Under the pieces are notes generated by a model. The model was not told where the DNA came from, did no database searches, and was given only the letters and a program-made list of their open reading frames with translations. A DNA stretch of 64,000 bases, taken from positions 1 through 64,000 of the forward strand of contig NZ_CAKSNX010000008.1 in assembly GCF_934476685.1 (NCBI RefSeq), written 5' to 3'. The DNA is from an uncultured Ruminococcus sp. (GTDB lineage Bacteria > Bacillota > Clostridia > Oscillospirales > Ruminococcaceae). The translations under genes and the position numbers were made by a program. Position 1 is the first letter of the stretch. Each line of letters opens with the position of its first letter. Positions 51,502 through 60,310 of the stretch are shown piece after piece.

Positions 51502-52861
51502 CAAAGGAAGAGGTCATATACATTATGACTGACGCAGACGGCTCTGTAAACGGAGTATACGCAGTAAATATTTTCGGCAGCGGTGATATAACCGATCACG
51601 GCTCTTACGACAGCGTAAAAATGCTTAACACAAACGATAAGATAACTCAGGACGGCGACAAAATAACCTTCAGCACAAACGCTGAAAAGGCATATATGCA
51701 GGGAACGCTCAAAAACGCTGAGATACCATGGGACATATCCATAAAATACTTCCTTGACGGAAAGGAATACACACCGAATGACATTGCAGGAAAAAGCGGC
51801 AAGCTTGAAATAAAGCTGAAAATAAGCAAAAACGAAAACTGCAAAAGTGATTTTTATGAAAACTATGCGCTGCAGGCAAGCTTCGCTCTTGACACAGAGC
51901 TTTGCAGCAACATAAAGACTGACGGCGCAACTACGGCAAATGTGGGCAGTGACAAGCAGATATCATACACTATCCTGCCGAACAAGGGCATCGACACCTC
52001 GATAACCGCTGACGTAAAGGATTTTGAAATGGACGCTGTATCAATAAACGGTGTGAAGTTAAATCTTGATATAGACATTGACAGCTCTGAAATTTCAGAT
52101 GAGGTCGCTGAACTCAATGACGGAGTTACTAAGATAGATGACGGCGCAAATTCAGTTTCCGACGGTTCTGACAAGCTAAAGGACGGCGGAGCAAAACTCA
52201 GCAAGGGCAGCTCTCAGCTTTCAGACGGAGCAAAGACTCTTGACAACGGCATAACAAAGCTTTCAAGCGGCGTTTCGTCAATGCAGAGCGGATTAAAGGA
52301 ACTCAGTTCACAGTCCTCTACACTTACAAAAGGTTCTGCTCAGATGAGATCTGCTCTGGCTCAGCTCCAGTCCGCTCTGAACACAGTTTCTGCCGACACA
52401 AAAAATCTGAAAAAGCTTACCTATGCGTCAAGCGAGATAAAGACCGCTGTCAGCGAACTTACAAGCGGAGCGCAGCAGCTGAAAAGCAGCGTTGATTATT
52501 CACAGTACAAGTCAGCAAATCTCTTGTGAGCGGTTCTCAGTCGGTAGACAAGGGTGTTTCAGACCTGTATGACGGAATAGTAAACCTTTGCGACGGAACA
52601 AAGGAATTATCCGACGGCACGGGAGAACTGAAAGACAGAACGTCGGGAATGGACGATGAGATAAACATCAAGATAGATGACGTTATCTCGGAGATGAAAG
52701 GCGGCGACGGCGAAGTTACATCTTTTGTATCGGACAAGAACACAGATGTTGAGTCGGTACAATTTGTTATAAAGATACCCGAAGCAGAAGAGGAAGAACA
52801 GCCCGCAGAGGAAGAGCTTACCTTCTGGCAGAAGCTATTAAGACTTTTCGGTCTGTACTGA
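51502..52861 (+). pseudogene. Heptad-repeat (YhgE/Pip-like) surface protein, lacking its signal peptide and frameshifted
   Basis: Frame 1 (51502-52529) reads EEVIYIMTDADGSVNGVYAV, then beta-rich sequence and Asp-Gly/Leu heptads (SDGSDKLKDGGAKLSKGSSQL). It stops at TGA 52527-52529. The other frame resumes with VSKSLVSGSQSVDKGVSD and ends in an acidic tail and WQKLLRLFGLY. The expected signal peptide and first residues are missing, fused to the MMPL remnant. The family usually sits after MMPL exporter genes. A start at ATG 51520-51530 would not be exported. Confidence 0.75.
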
Positions 52862-52869
52862 TAAAAAAC

Positions 52870-52908
52870 AGCAAGCATACACACAGAGAATGAGTGTGTA
52901 TGCCTGCT
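52870..52908 (+). terminator. Terminator of the decayed exporter locus
   Basis: A 15-bp stem with one mismatch (52870-52884 with 52894-52908), then TTTGTATATT. Confidence 0.75.
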
Positions 52909-52933
52909 TTGTATATTCTGACATAAAAATAAA

Positions 52934-52955
52934 CCGCCTGCTAAAAAACAGGCGG
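52934..52955 (-). terminator. tRNA-Ser terminator
   Basis: CCGCCTG/CAGGCGG stem with an A-rich loop; on the minus strand followed by TTTATTTTT, 11 bp after the tRNA. Confidence 0.85.
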
Positions 52956-52965
52956 CTATAAAAAG

Positions 52966-53054
52966 CGCAGATGGAGAGATTTGAACTCTCGCGACGGTAT
53001 TACCGCCCTACCGCATTTCGAGTGCGGACCCTTCAGCCACTTGGGTACATCTGC
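52966..53054 (-). tRNA. tRNA-Ser (anticodon CGA)
   Basis: A class II tRNA with a long variable arm. Acceptor arms GCAGATG (53054-53048) and CATCTGC pair fully; the anticodon loop is CTCGAAA, giving CGA (reads UCG); the T arm is GAGAG-TTCAAAT-CTCTC; discriminator G. CCA is not encoded. Confidence 0.95.
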
Positions 53055-53145
53055 ATATGCACATAAAAATATCATATGACATCTCATAAGACTATAATAT
53101 TATACCACATATGCAGTGCAAAAGTCAAGCTTTTTATTCAAATTA

Positions 53146-53646
53146 TTAGTTTGCAAGCCTTTCGTTAAGGTACGCTCCGACCTCTTCCGGTCTTATCTCA
53201 AGCGCCATTGCAAGCTCGTCAAAAAGCAGCTCTTCTGCGTCCTTGAAGAAGTATTCATCGGAGGCATGAAGCTTTCTTCCCTTTGCGAACTGAGATTTTC
53301 TGTGCTTATAAAGCGTCCTTACCATGATAGCAATGCTTTTTATATTGCCGTCTGAGAGAGTTTCTCTGAAATATCTTATTCTCTCGCTGTCGGACTTTAT
53401 CCACTCAGCTCTTTCCTCAGACATTGCCTCAATTATATCCTCTGCATCGGCTTTAGTAAGCACAGGCTTTAGTTTTGACATAAGATTTTCATTGTCAACG
53501 GGAACATAAACCGTAGAATTATTCTTATACACAGGCTTAAGAACAAGATATTTCTTCATCTCGCCTTTAACCTTCTGCTGCATTTCGCCGCTTACTTTAC
53601 ACACTCCTGTTGAACCATATGACACAACACTGCCTATTTCAAACAT
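53146..53646 (-). CDS. CarD-family transcription factor
   Basis: A 166-residue protein with the CarD/TRCF RNA-polymerase-interaction fold at 1-60 (MFEIGSVVSYGSTGVCKV, YLVLKPVYKNNSTVYVPVDN) followed by a helical DNA-binding half (IRYFRETLSDGN, AIMVRTLYKHRKS, ELLFDELAMAL). CarD-type factors bind the polymerase beta subunit and change open-complex stability at many promoters. Lys/Arg-rich CarD C-terminus is retained. Confidence 0.88.
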   Translation of the reverse strand: MFEIGSVVSYGSTGVCKVSGEMQQKVKGEMKKYLVLKPVYKNNSTVYVPVDNENLMSKLKPVLTKADAEDIIEAMSEERAEWIKSDSERIRYFRETLSDGNIKSIAIMVRTLYKHRKSQFAKGRKLHASDEYFFKDAEELLFDELAMALEIRPEEVGAYLNERLAN

Positions 53647-53772
53647 ACAAATTCCCGCCTTTCTCGCTAAAAATACACTTTTTCTTACTATTTAATTATA
53701 TCACATTTTCTTAATTTCCGACATAGGCAGATTGCACAAAAAAAGCAGGATTTTACTATTAGAGGGCAAAAA

Positions 53773-53806
53773 ACAGCGGACAGAACCTATAAATTCTGAC
53801 CGCTGT
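53773..53806 (-). terminator. scfB terminator
   Basis: A stem of about 12 bp with one mismatch (53773-53784 with 53795-53806), then TTTTTTG on the minus strand. Confidence 0.82.
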
Positions 53807-53831
53807 ATAAGCTGCGTGATATATTCTTAAC

Positions 53832-55205
53832 TTACTCAGCTGTTTCCATAAGCTGAATAGCCTTCATAAGTATTGCACATTCAAGACGCTTTTTCTGTAT
53901 CTGACATGAAAGCTTGTGTGCATTATGAATATCACCTGCGTAGATATAGTTATTTGCATTGCATCCGCCGCTGCAATAGAACTTTGCCCAGCACTTTTTA
54001 CATTCAGGCTTTGTATAAACGTGAGCCTTTGCAAAATCGTTCTTCATATTGAGGTCAAATGTGCCGTCATAAAGGCTGCCCATTTTATACTCCTCGATAC
54101 CAACGAACTGGTGACATGGGTAGATATCTCCGTCAGGTGTTACCGCAACATACTCGTTTCCGCAGCCGCAGCCACGAAGTCTTTTAATTGCGCAAGGGCC
54201 CTGATCCAGATCAAGCATAAAGTGGAAGAAGTTGATGAACTTTCCGCTGTTTCTGATGTTCTGTATCTTCTCGGAAAGCACCTCATACTCCTTGAATATC
54301 TTAGGCAGATCAGCCTCTGTGATAGCATAAGGCTCTTTCGGATCAGCCATTACAGGCTCTACTGAGATCTGGTCAAATCCCATATCATAAAGGTGCATAA
54401 CGTCATTAGAGAAGTCGAGGTTATACTTTGTATATGTACCTCTTACATACCAGTCCTTATCCTTCGGACGCTTGTCCACAAGTCTTTTAAAGTTCTTTGT
54501 AATAAGATCATAACAGCCTGTGCCGTCGATCTTGACTCTCATTCTGTCGTTTACTTCCTTTCTTCCGTCGATAGAAAGGACAACATTGTACATTTCCTTA
54601 TTGATGAAGTCGATCATATCATCTGTGAGATGAACGCCGTTAGTAGTAACGGTGAAGCGGAACTTCTTGCCGTACTCCTCTTCCTTTGAGCGGGCATACT
54701 CAACGATCTGCTTTACCACGCCGAAGTTAAGGGAAGGCTCGCCGCCGAAGAAGTCAAGCTCAAGGAACTTTCTGTCCGCAGATTTTTCAAGGAGGAAGTC
54801 GATAGCCCTCTTACCTGTTTCAAAATCCATAAGCTTTCTGCCGACACCGAAGTCACCTGTTGACGCAAAGCAGTATTTACATCTCAGATTACAGTCATGA
54901 GCGATATGGAGGCACATAGCCTTGATAGGTGACGCTACTGCTGAAAGAGCGTACTTCTCATAATCGTCCTCGGAGAAAAGTATCTTGTCATTATAAAGAG
55001 AAACTATTTCCTCATAGCACTCTTCAATATCGTTTCTGTCATATGCTTTTGCAAGCTTGTTCATAACGTTTTCAGGACATTTGTCCTCGAACGGAGGCTC
55101 AACGTTATCCAGCAGATCATAAGTCAGATCGTCAACGATATGCACACCGCCGCTGTTTACATCAAGGAGAACATTATAGCCTGCAAGCTTAAATTTATGT
55201 ATCAT
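53832..55205 (-). CDS. scfB: SCIFF-peptide radical SAM maturase
   Basis: A 457-residue radical SAM/SPASM enzyme. The cluster-binding motif CNLRCKYCFA lies near 105. The C-terminal SPASM-type Cys sets are GCGCGNEY, IYPCHQF and CKKCWAKFYCSGGC, which hold auxiliary clusters. In this family the enzyme forms thioether crosslinks in the SCIFF peptide, encoded 78 bp upstream. Start is ATG 55205 after GAGGGTGG; the longer in-frame start was not used. Confidence 0.93.
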   Translation of the reverse strand: MIHKFKLAGYNVLLDVNSGGVHIVDDLTYDLLDNVEPPFEDKCPENVMNKLAKAYDRNDIEECYEEIVSLYNDKILFSEDDYEKYALSAVASPIKAMCLHIAHDCNLRCKYCFASTGDFGVGRKLMDFETGKRAIDFLLEKSADRKFLELDFFGGEPSLNFGVVKQIVEYARSKEEEYGKKFRFTVTTNGVHLTDDMIDFINKEMYNVVLSIDGRKEVNDRMRVKIDGTGCYDLITKNFKRLVDKRPKDKDWYVRGTYTKYNLDFSNDVMHLYDMGFDQISVEPVMADPKEPYAITEADLPKIFKEYEVLSEKIQNIRNSGKFINFFHFMLDLDQGPCAIKRLRGCGCGNEYVAVTPDGDIYPCHQFVGIEEYKMGSLYDGTFDLNMKNDFAKAHVYTKPECKKCWAKFYCSGGCNANNYIYAGDIHNAHKLSCQIQKKRLECAILMKAIQLMETAE

Positions 55206-55239
55206 TACACTACCACCCTCACTAAGTTCATACAAAAAT

Positions 55240-55263
55240 AAAGGGACATAAAAATGCCCCTTT
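55240..55263 (-). terminator. Hairpin between scfA and scfB (partial terminator)
   Basis: A 10-bp stem with one mismatch (55240-55249 with 55254-55263), followed on the minus strand by ATTTTTG. It would let scfA mRNA outnumber scfB mRNA, suitable for a peptide substrate and its enzyme. Confidence 0.7.
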
Positions 55264-55283
55264 ACTAAGCGCTTTACTTATAA

Positions 55284-55427
55284 TTATGCTTCTCTCTCGC
55301 ACTTCTGGTTAGCAACTGTGCATGAAGTCTTGCAAGCTGACTGACATGAAGCCTGACATTTGCCGCAGCCGCCTACTGCTGCTGTCTTCTTGAGATTAGC
55401 CTTGTTAATTGTCTTGATATGTTTCAT
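55284..55427 (-). CDS. scfA: SCIFF peptide (six cysteines in forty-five)
   Basis: A 47-residue peptide beginning MKHIKTINKANLKKTAAVGG, then six Cys at positions 21, 24, 28, 32, 36 and 43. Size, leader-like basic start and Cys spacing match the SCIFF family, nearly universal in Clostridia, whose function is not established. GGAGG lies 9 nt before the ATG. Confidence 0.95.
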   Translation of the reverse strand: MKHIKTINKANLKKTAAVGGCGKCQASCQSACKTSCTVANQKCEREA

Positions 55428-55536
55428 AACAGATACCTCCGATAAATAAGTTACCTATATTATATCACATTGCGCAGGTAAATTTATGAATGTATAGTGA
55501 ACGTAGTTTAAATATTTATGTTCATTATATTTACAG

Positions 55537-55935
55537 TTAATTCCTCTTAGAGTTGACGCCAACCACTCCCCCTGCTGCGGCGCAGACGAGGGTAATGACC
55601 AGTTTAGTCGGCACAGAGAAGCTTTCCGCCGCCTTTGTGAACAGCGCACTAAGTACGACTATGATAAGAAAAATGAAAACTCCGCACAGCACTCCCATAA
55701 GCAGACCGTTTCTTCTCCGTCTTTTTCCGCTTATATATCCCCCTGCATACGCTCCCACAGCCAGTGCTGCGGTTGACATAACTGACAGCATAAAGTCCTG
55801 AGCGTCTATCTTTGTGATAATGAATGCAAAGCCGCCTATAATAAGCAGCATTATGCCGAAAGCGATGACCGCCGAAAACAGCGGTTCTGAAACCGTTCTG
55901 AATGTTCTGAGATCCTTTATGCCACGCAATTTCAT
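55537..55935 (-). CDS. TIGR04086-type membrane protein
   Basis: A 132-residue protein with four predicted helices and a RRRR loop in the middle (GYISGKRRRRNGLLMG). Size and the Gly-rich last helix (AAAGGVVGVNSKRN) fit the TIGR04086 family, which is typically found beside SCIFF and yajC genes. Start ATG 55935 follows GGAGGAAAG. Its upstream region (55975-56019) is an AT-only stretch with tandem ATATTTATAT elements. Confidence 0.8.
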   Translation of the reverse strand: MKLRGIKDLRTFRTVSEPLFSAVIAFGIMLLIIGGFAFIITKIDAQDFMLSVMSTAALAVGAYAGGYISGKRRRRNGLLMGVLCGVFIFLIIVVLSALFTKAAESFSVPTKLVITLVCAAAGGVVGVNSKRN

Positions 55936-56035
55936 TTTTCTTTCCTCCGAATCAAATAGCATTGCCATACAAAATATAAATAATATTTATATTAAATAAT
56001 ATTTATATTATTTATATTCGTGAGGAAAAGAAAAA

Positions 56036-56060
56036 AGACCTGCCGAAAAACGACAGGTCT
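56036..56060 (-). terminator. yajC terminator
   Basis: AGACCTG/CAGGTCT stem extended inward by CCG/CGG-type pairs, then TTTTTTC on the minus strand. Confidence 0.85.
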
Positions 56061-56072
56061 GAATTTCAAAAA

Positions 56073-56396
56073 TTAATCATCATGAACAGTTTCGTTCTTT
56101 GCAATAGCCCATTTCTTGATACGGATCTTACTTCTGTCTCCGCCTGTTTCGATAACTACTGTGTCCTCCTTGATCTGGAAAACTATGCCGACAATACCGC
56201 CGTTTGTAACGATCTCATCGCCGATCTCCAGATTATCTCTCATCTGAGCGTCTTTCTTTTCCTGCTTCTTCTGTGGACGAATGATAAAGAAATAGAAAAA
56301 TACAACGATAAGAATAAGCGGGATAAATGTAGCCGCATAACCTGCGGTAGTGTTTCCTGCCGCTGTAAGAATGGCTGCACTAGCTGATAAATTCAT
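56073..56396 (-). CDS. yajC: Sec translocon accessory protein YajC
   Basis: A 107-residue single-pass protein: helix at about 22-42 (FIPLILIVVFFYFFIIRPQKKQ, ending in the family RPQ motif), then a soluble domain with EIGDEIVTNGGIVGIVFQIKED. It associates with SecDF. A short acidic/basic tail completes it. Confidence 0.95.
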   Translation of the reverse strand: MNLSASAAILTAAGNTTAGYAATFIPLILIVVFFYFFIIRPQKKQEKKDAQMRDNLEIGDEIVTNGGIVGIVFQIKEDTVVIETGGDRSKIRIKKWAIAKNETVHDD

Positions 56397-56491
56397 TAAA
56401 AGACCTCCAAATATTAAATACTTCTTTTATTATATCAGATATGTATTAATTATGCAAGGCTATTAACAATAATTTTTCAACTTTTACAAAA

Positions 56492-57877
56492 TTATTTTTT
56501 GTTCTTGATGTACTCGTCAATAGCGGCAGCAGCTTTCTTGCCTGCGCCCATTGCAAGGATAACGGTAGCAGCGCCTGTTACAGCGTCGCCGCCTGCGTAA
56601 ACGCCTTCCTTAGTTGTTGACTCGTTTTCGTCAACGATAAGGCAGCCGTGCTTGTTTACTTCAAGACCAGGAGTTGTGCTTCTGATAAGCGGGTTAGGTG
56701 AAGTACCGATAGACATGATAGCTGTGTCGATCTCAAGCTCGAAGTTTGAACCTTCAACAGCAACAGGTCTTCTTCTTCCGCTCTCATCAGGCTCGCCAAG
56801 TTCCATCTTGATGCACTCCATGCTCTTTACATGACCGTTCTCATCGCCGAGGATCTTAACAGGGTTGTTGAGTACGAGGAACTCGATGCCCTCTTCCTGA
56901 GCGTGATGGACCTCTTCCTTTCTTGCAGGAAGCTCGTCCATTGAACGTCTGTAAACAACATAAACGTGCTCTGCGCCAAGACGCATTGCTGAACGTGCAG
57001 CGTCCATAGCAACGTTACCGCCGCCGACAACAGCTACGTTCTTAGACTTCATGATAGGAGTTGCATACTCGTCCTTGTAAGCCTTCATAAGGTTGATTCT
57101 TGTAAGATACTCGTTAGCTGAGTAAACACCAACAAGACCTTCGCCCTCGATGCCCATAAATCTAGGAAGACCGGCACCTGAGCCTACGAATACAGCCTCA
57201 TAGCCCATTCCCATAAGTTCGTCGATAGAAAGTACCTTACCGATAACCATGTTTGTCATGATATTAACGCCAAGTTCCTTCAGGTTGTCGATCTCGTGCT
57301 GAACGATAGACTTAGGAAGTCTGAACTCAGGGATACCATACATAAGAACGCCGCCTGCTGTATGGAATGCTTCGTAGATAGTTACATCATATCCCAGCTT
57401 AGCAAGGTCGCCTGCGACAGTAAGGCTTGAAGGACCGGCGCCGACAACGGCTACCTTATGTCCGTTCGGCTCAGCCTTTTCTACTGCAACAGCCTTGTCA
57501 GCCATATAGTCAGCGCAGAATCTTTCAAGTCTGCCGATGCCGACAGGTTCGCCCTTGATTCCTCTTACGCACTTGCCCTCACACTGATGCTCCTGCGGGC
57601 ATACACGTCCGCAAACAGCCGGAAGAGCGTTTGTTGATTTGATTATCTTATATGCTTCCTCGAACTCGCCCTCTGCTACCTTAGCAACGAATTCAGGTAT
57701 TCTAACGCTTACAGGACATCCTGTCATACAAGGCTTGTGCTTGCAGTTAAGACATCTTTTAGCTTCCTCAATAGCTTCCTCAGGAGTATAGCCAAGAGTT
57801 ACCTCTTTAAAGTTTCTTGCTCTTACCTTAGGATCCTGCTCCGCGATCGGAGTTTTGGTCAAACTCATATTAGGCAT
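56492..57877 (-). CDS. nfnB: NfnB-type / glutamate synthase small-subunit-like flavoprotein
   Basis: A 461-residue iron-sulfur flavoenzyme. The N-terminal Cys sets (CLNCKHKPCMTGCPV, CGRVCPQEHQCEGKC) hold [4Fe-4S] clusters; GAGPSSLTVAGDLAKLGYDVT binds FAD, and GGGNVAMDAARSAMRLG binds NADPH. Paired with the next gene, the arrangement fits NfnAB, which couples NADH, NADPH and ferredoxin by electron bifurcation. The name GltA (glutamate synthase small subunit) is used for the same family; no large subunit is present here. Start ATG 57877 overlaps the preceding stop (TAATG). Confidence 0.88.
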   Translation of the reverse strand: MPNMSLTKTPIAEQDPKVRARNFKEVTLGYTPEEAIEEAKRCLNCKHKPCMTGCPVSVRIPEFVAKVAEGEFEEAYKIIKSTNALPAVCGRVCPQEHQCEGKCVRGIKGEPVGIGRLERFCADYMADKAVAVEKAEPNGHKVAVVGAGPSSLTVAGDLAKLGYDVTIYEAFHTAGGVLMYGIPEFRLPKSIVQHEIDNLKELGVNIMTNMVIGKVLSIDELMGMGYEAVFVGSGAGLPRFMGIEGEGLVGVYSANEYLTRINLMKAYKDEYATPIMKSKNVAVVGGGNVAMDAARSAMRLGAEHVYVVYRRSMDELPARKEEVHHAQEEGIEFLVLNNPVKILGDENGHVKSMECIKMELGEPDESGRRRPVAVEGSNFELEIDTAIMSIGTSPNPLIRSTTPGLEVNKHGCLIVDENESTTKEGVYAGGDAVTGAATVILAMGAGKKAAAAIDEYIKNKK

Positions 57878-58710
57878 TATCTTACACCTCCAGTAAGTCT
57901 GCACACATGTGCCTTTTCCTGTTCCTTATAAGTAGAATTTCTTCTCATAAGCTCATCAAAATCTACCTTGTGACCGTCAAAGTCAGGGCCGTCAACACAG
58001 GCATATCTGATCTTGCCGTCAACAGTAACACGACATCCGCCGCACATTCCTGTACCGTCGATCATGATAGGGTTGAGTGAAACAAGTGTCTTGATGCCGT
58101 AAGGCTCAGTTACCTTGCATACGAACTTCATCATAGGAACAGGTCCGATAGCGATAACTTCGTCGAACTTAGCGCCGCCGTCGATAAGCTCCTGCAGCTT
58201 GTTTGTAACGAAACCGTGATAGCCGTAAGAACCATCGTCTGTACAGATGTGGAGATGTGAAGAAGCCTTGCCCATCTCTTCCTCAAGAATAAGGATATCC
58301 TTATTTCTGAAACCTGCGATAAGGTCAACTTCAACGCCCATGGAGTGGAGCTTCTTAGCCTGTGGATAAGCGATAGCACATCCAACTCCTCCGCCGACAA
58401 CGGCTACTCTCTTAACGCCCTCGCCATACTCTGTGGCAACGCCGAGAGGACCTACTACGTCATGGATATACTCGCCCTGTTCAAGCTTAGCAAGCTCCAT
58501 GGTAGAACCGCCGACAACCTGGAATATAATTGTGATCGTTCCCTTTTCTCTGTCATAATCAGCGATAGTAAGAGGCACTCTTTCGCCCTGCTCGTTTACA
58601 CGGTAGATGATAAACTGGCCGGCTTCAGCCTTTGCAGCAATGAACGGTGCGTCGATTTCCATCAGCACAACATTTTCATTTAGCTGTTTTTTGGTTACTA
58701 TTTTATACAC
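57877..58710 (-). CDS. nfnA: NfnA-type FAD/NAD-binding ferredoxin reductase subunit
   Basis: A 277-residue ferredoxin-NADP reductase-like protein: FAD region with GQFIIYRVNEQGERVPLTI, NAD site VVGGGVGCAIAYPQAK, and CGGCRVTVDGKIRYACVDGPDFDG, which binds a [2Fe-2S] cluster. GTG start at 58710 follows GGAGGG. Together with the downstream gene it forms the two-subunit transhydrogenase. Also named SudB-like in some systems. Confidence 0.88.
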   Translation of the reverse strand: MYKIVTKKQLNENVVLMEIDAPFIAAKAEAGQFIIYRVNEQGERVPLTIADYDREKGTITIIFQVVGGSTMELAKLEQGEYIHDVVGPLGVATEYGEGVKRVAVVGGGVGCAIAYPQAKKLHSMGVEVDLIAGFRNKDILILEEEMGKASSHLHICTDDGSYGYHGFVTNKLQELIDGGAKFDEVIAIGPVPMMKFVCKVTEPYGIKTLVSLNPIMIDGTGMCGGCRVTVDGKIRYACVDGPDFDGHKVDFDELMRRNSTYKEQEKAHVCRLTGGVR

Positions 58711-58879
58711 TGAAAATCCCTCCTGTAATTAAATTATAGCTTCACGCTTATAAACATTATACAGCTTTTCGCTAAAAAATACAAGGGTTTTTATGATGTT
58801 TTGATGATAATTTGCTGATTTTCACATATTTTTTACATTTAATACAGCAAAGTGTACATCGGCTGTGCAATATCTTTCC

Positions 58880-60160
58880 TCAGACAGTCTGATTTTCCAG
58901 AAAGGTCTTGATATTTTCCAGTTCCCCTGCCATACGCTGGGAGAGGTCAGCCTGCGGCCGGAAAAGGCTGTTATAGGTATAGACCGCTGTACCGCAGCAA
59001 ACGCCCTGTGATACAGCGTCGGACATCTGCTGTGCGATAATACCCTCTGTGCGGGTAAACTCATCATCTGCGCCTATCTTGTATGCTCCAAGACCTGCCA
59101 CCAGCCGCACGTTTGAGGTCATCATATCCTCCCAATCTCTGAGGGTGCTTTCAAAAGGCTTGACAGAATTTTCATAGCCGAAATAGATCTGAGGAACGAT
59201 ATAATCGCAGAACCCCGCTTCTGCGCACCAGCGTTTAACGTCCGCATACATAAAGTCATAATTATTTTCGATATTCCCCTGCGGAGATATCCCCACTTCT
59301 ATCTGCGTATCGGCAGCTTTTACCGCACTGTATATATTACTGCACATTTCGGAGATATTTTCCGTCCGCCACTGGGAAAGCGTTTTGCCTCCCGACATCT
59401 GAGCATAGCATTGTGCGTCAAAATCCTCATCTGTGGTGGGGTAAAAATAATCATCATAGTGTATGCCGTCCACGTCATAGTTCTCTGCTATCTCCGCCGC
59501 TCCGTCGGCAATAAGCTCCCTCACCTCGTCATAGGCAGGGTCGAGCCATAGGTTCTCGCTGTTTTCAACTTCCTTTATATAGCCGTTCCCCATTGAAAGC
59601 CACTGCGCCGTTTTGTAATATGAGCTTACCACGCTCAGGCTCTCCTTTGTCTGACATCTCAGCGGATTTATCCATGCGTGGACGGAGAGATTATAACTGT
59701 GAGCGATATCGCAGGCTGTTTCAAGCATATCAAATCTCAGCGTTCCGTCAGCTGCGGTCAGATACTCCGACGCAGGGTACAGCTTTGACTCATACAAAGC
59801 GTCGCCGAAAGGACGGACGTGGAGATAAATAGTGTTAAATCCTGTATCAGAAATATTTCCGCAGGCTTTTTCAAACTCCGCTCTGAAAAAATATTCGTCA
59901 CCTGTGAGCATAGGGGCAAGGTCGATATAGGAGAGCCATATCCCCTGCTGACTGCTGTAATTGAGCCTGTCCGAAGAGCTTTCCGCAGAATATCCGCTCA
60001 CAGTATTTGAAACAGGTATGACCGAACCTGTTCTCAGCTTTTTCAACCGTTCCATACCGTTATCCTGCGGCCGGGCATCATCATTATATCCGCTGCAGCT
60101 GCAAAGCAGCACTGCTCCGACAAGCAATGCAAACCTTTTAAAAGCTCCGAATTTTATCAT
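58880..60160 (-). CDS. GHL10/DUF187-type glycosidase-like lipoprotein
   Basis: A 426-residue lipoprotein (signal with lipobox LCSCS at about residue 20). The body has the GHL10 (YngK-like) pattern: QGIWLSYIDLAPML, FNTIYLHVRPFGDALYESKLYP, VHAWINPLR and VDGIHYDDYFYPT, with conserved acids at barrel strand ends. The family is predicted to hydrolyse glycans, perhaps of the cell wall; no activity can be read from the sequence. Confidence 0.85.
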   Translation of the reverse strand: MIKFGAFKRFALLVGAVLLCSCSGYNDDARPQDNGMERLKKLRTGSVIPVSNTVSGYSAESSSDRLNYSSQQGIWLSYIDLAPMLTGDEYFFRAEFEKACGNISDTGFNTIYLHVRPFGDALYESKLYPASEYLTAADGTLRFDMLETACDIAHSYNLSVHAWINPLRCQTKESLSVVSSYYKTAQWLSMGNGYIKEVENSENLWLDPAYDEVRELIADGAAEIAENYDVDGIHYDDYFYPTTDEDFDAQCYAQMSGGKTLSQWRTENISEMCSNIYSAVKAADTQIEVGISPQGNIENNYDFMYADVKRWCAEAGFCDYIVPQIYFGYENSVKPFESTLRDWEDMMTSNVRLVAGLGAYKIGADDEFTRTEGIIAQQMSDAVSQGVCCGTAVYTYNSLFRPQADLSQRMAGELENIKTFLENQTV

Positions 60161-60263
60161 ATTATCATCTCCGAAATAAACATCTTATGTTCTTTGTATT
60201 CTCACACCGATACATTATATTTATTCTATTGGCTGATTATGATAATTTTATTCAGACACAAAA

Positions 60264-60291
60264 ACAGCCGATACTTTTTAGTAACGGCTGT
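60264..60291 (-). terminator. Terminator of the P-type-ATPase-like gene
   Basis: ACAGCCG/CGGCTGT stem with an inner TACT/AGTA stem, then TTTTTGTG on the minus strand. Confidence 0.82.
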
Positions 60292-60310
60292 AAGTTAAAT
60301 AAGTTGAAAC

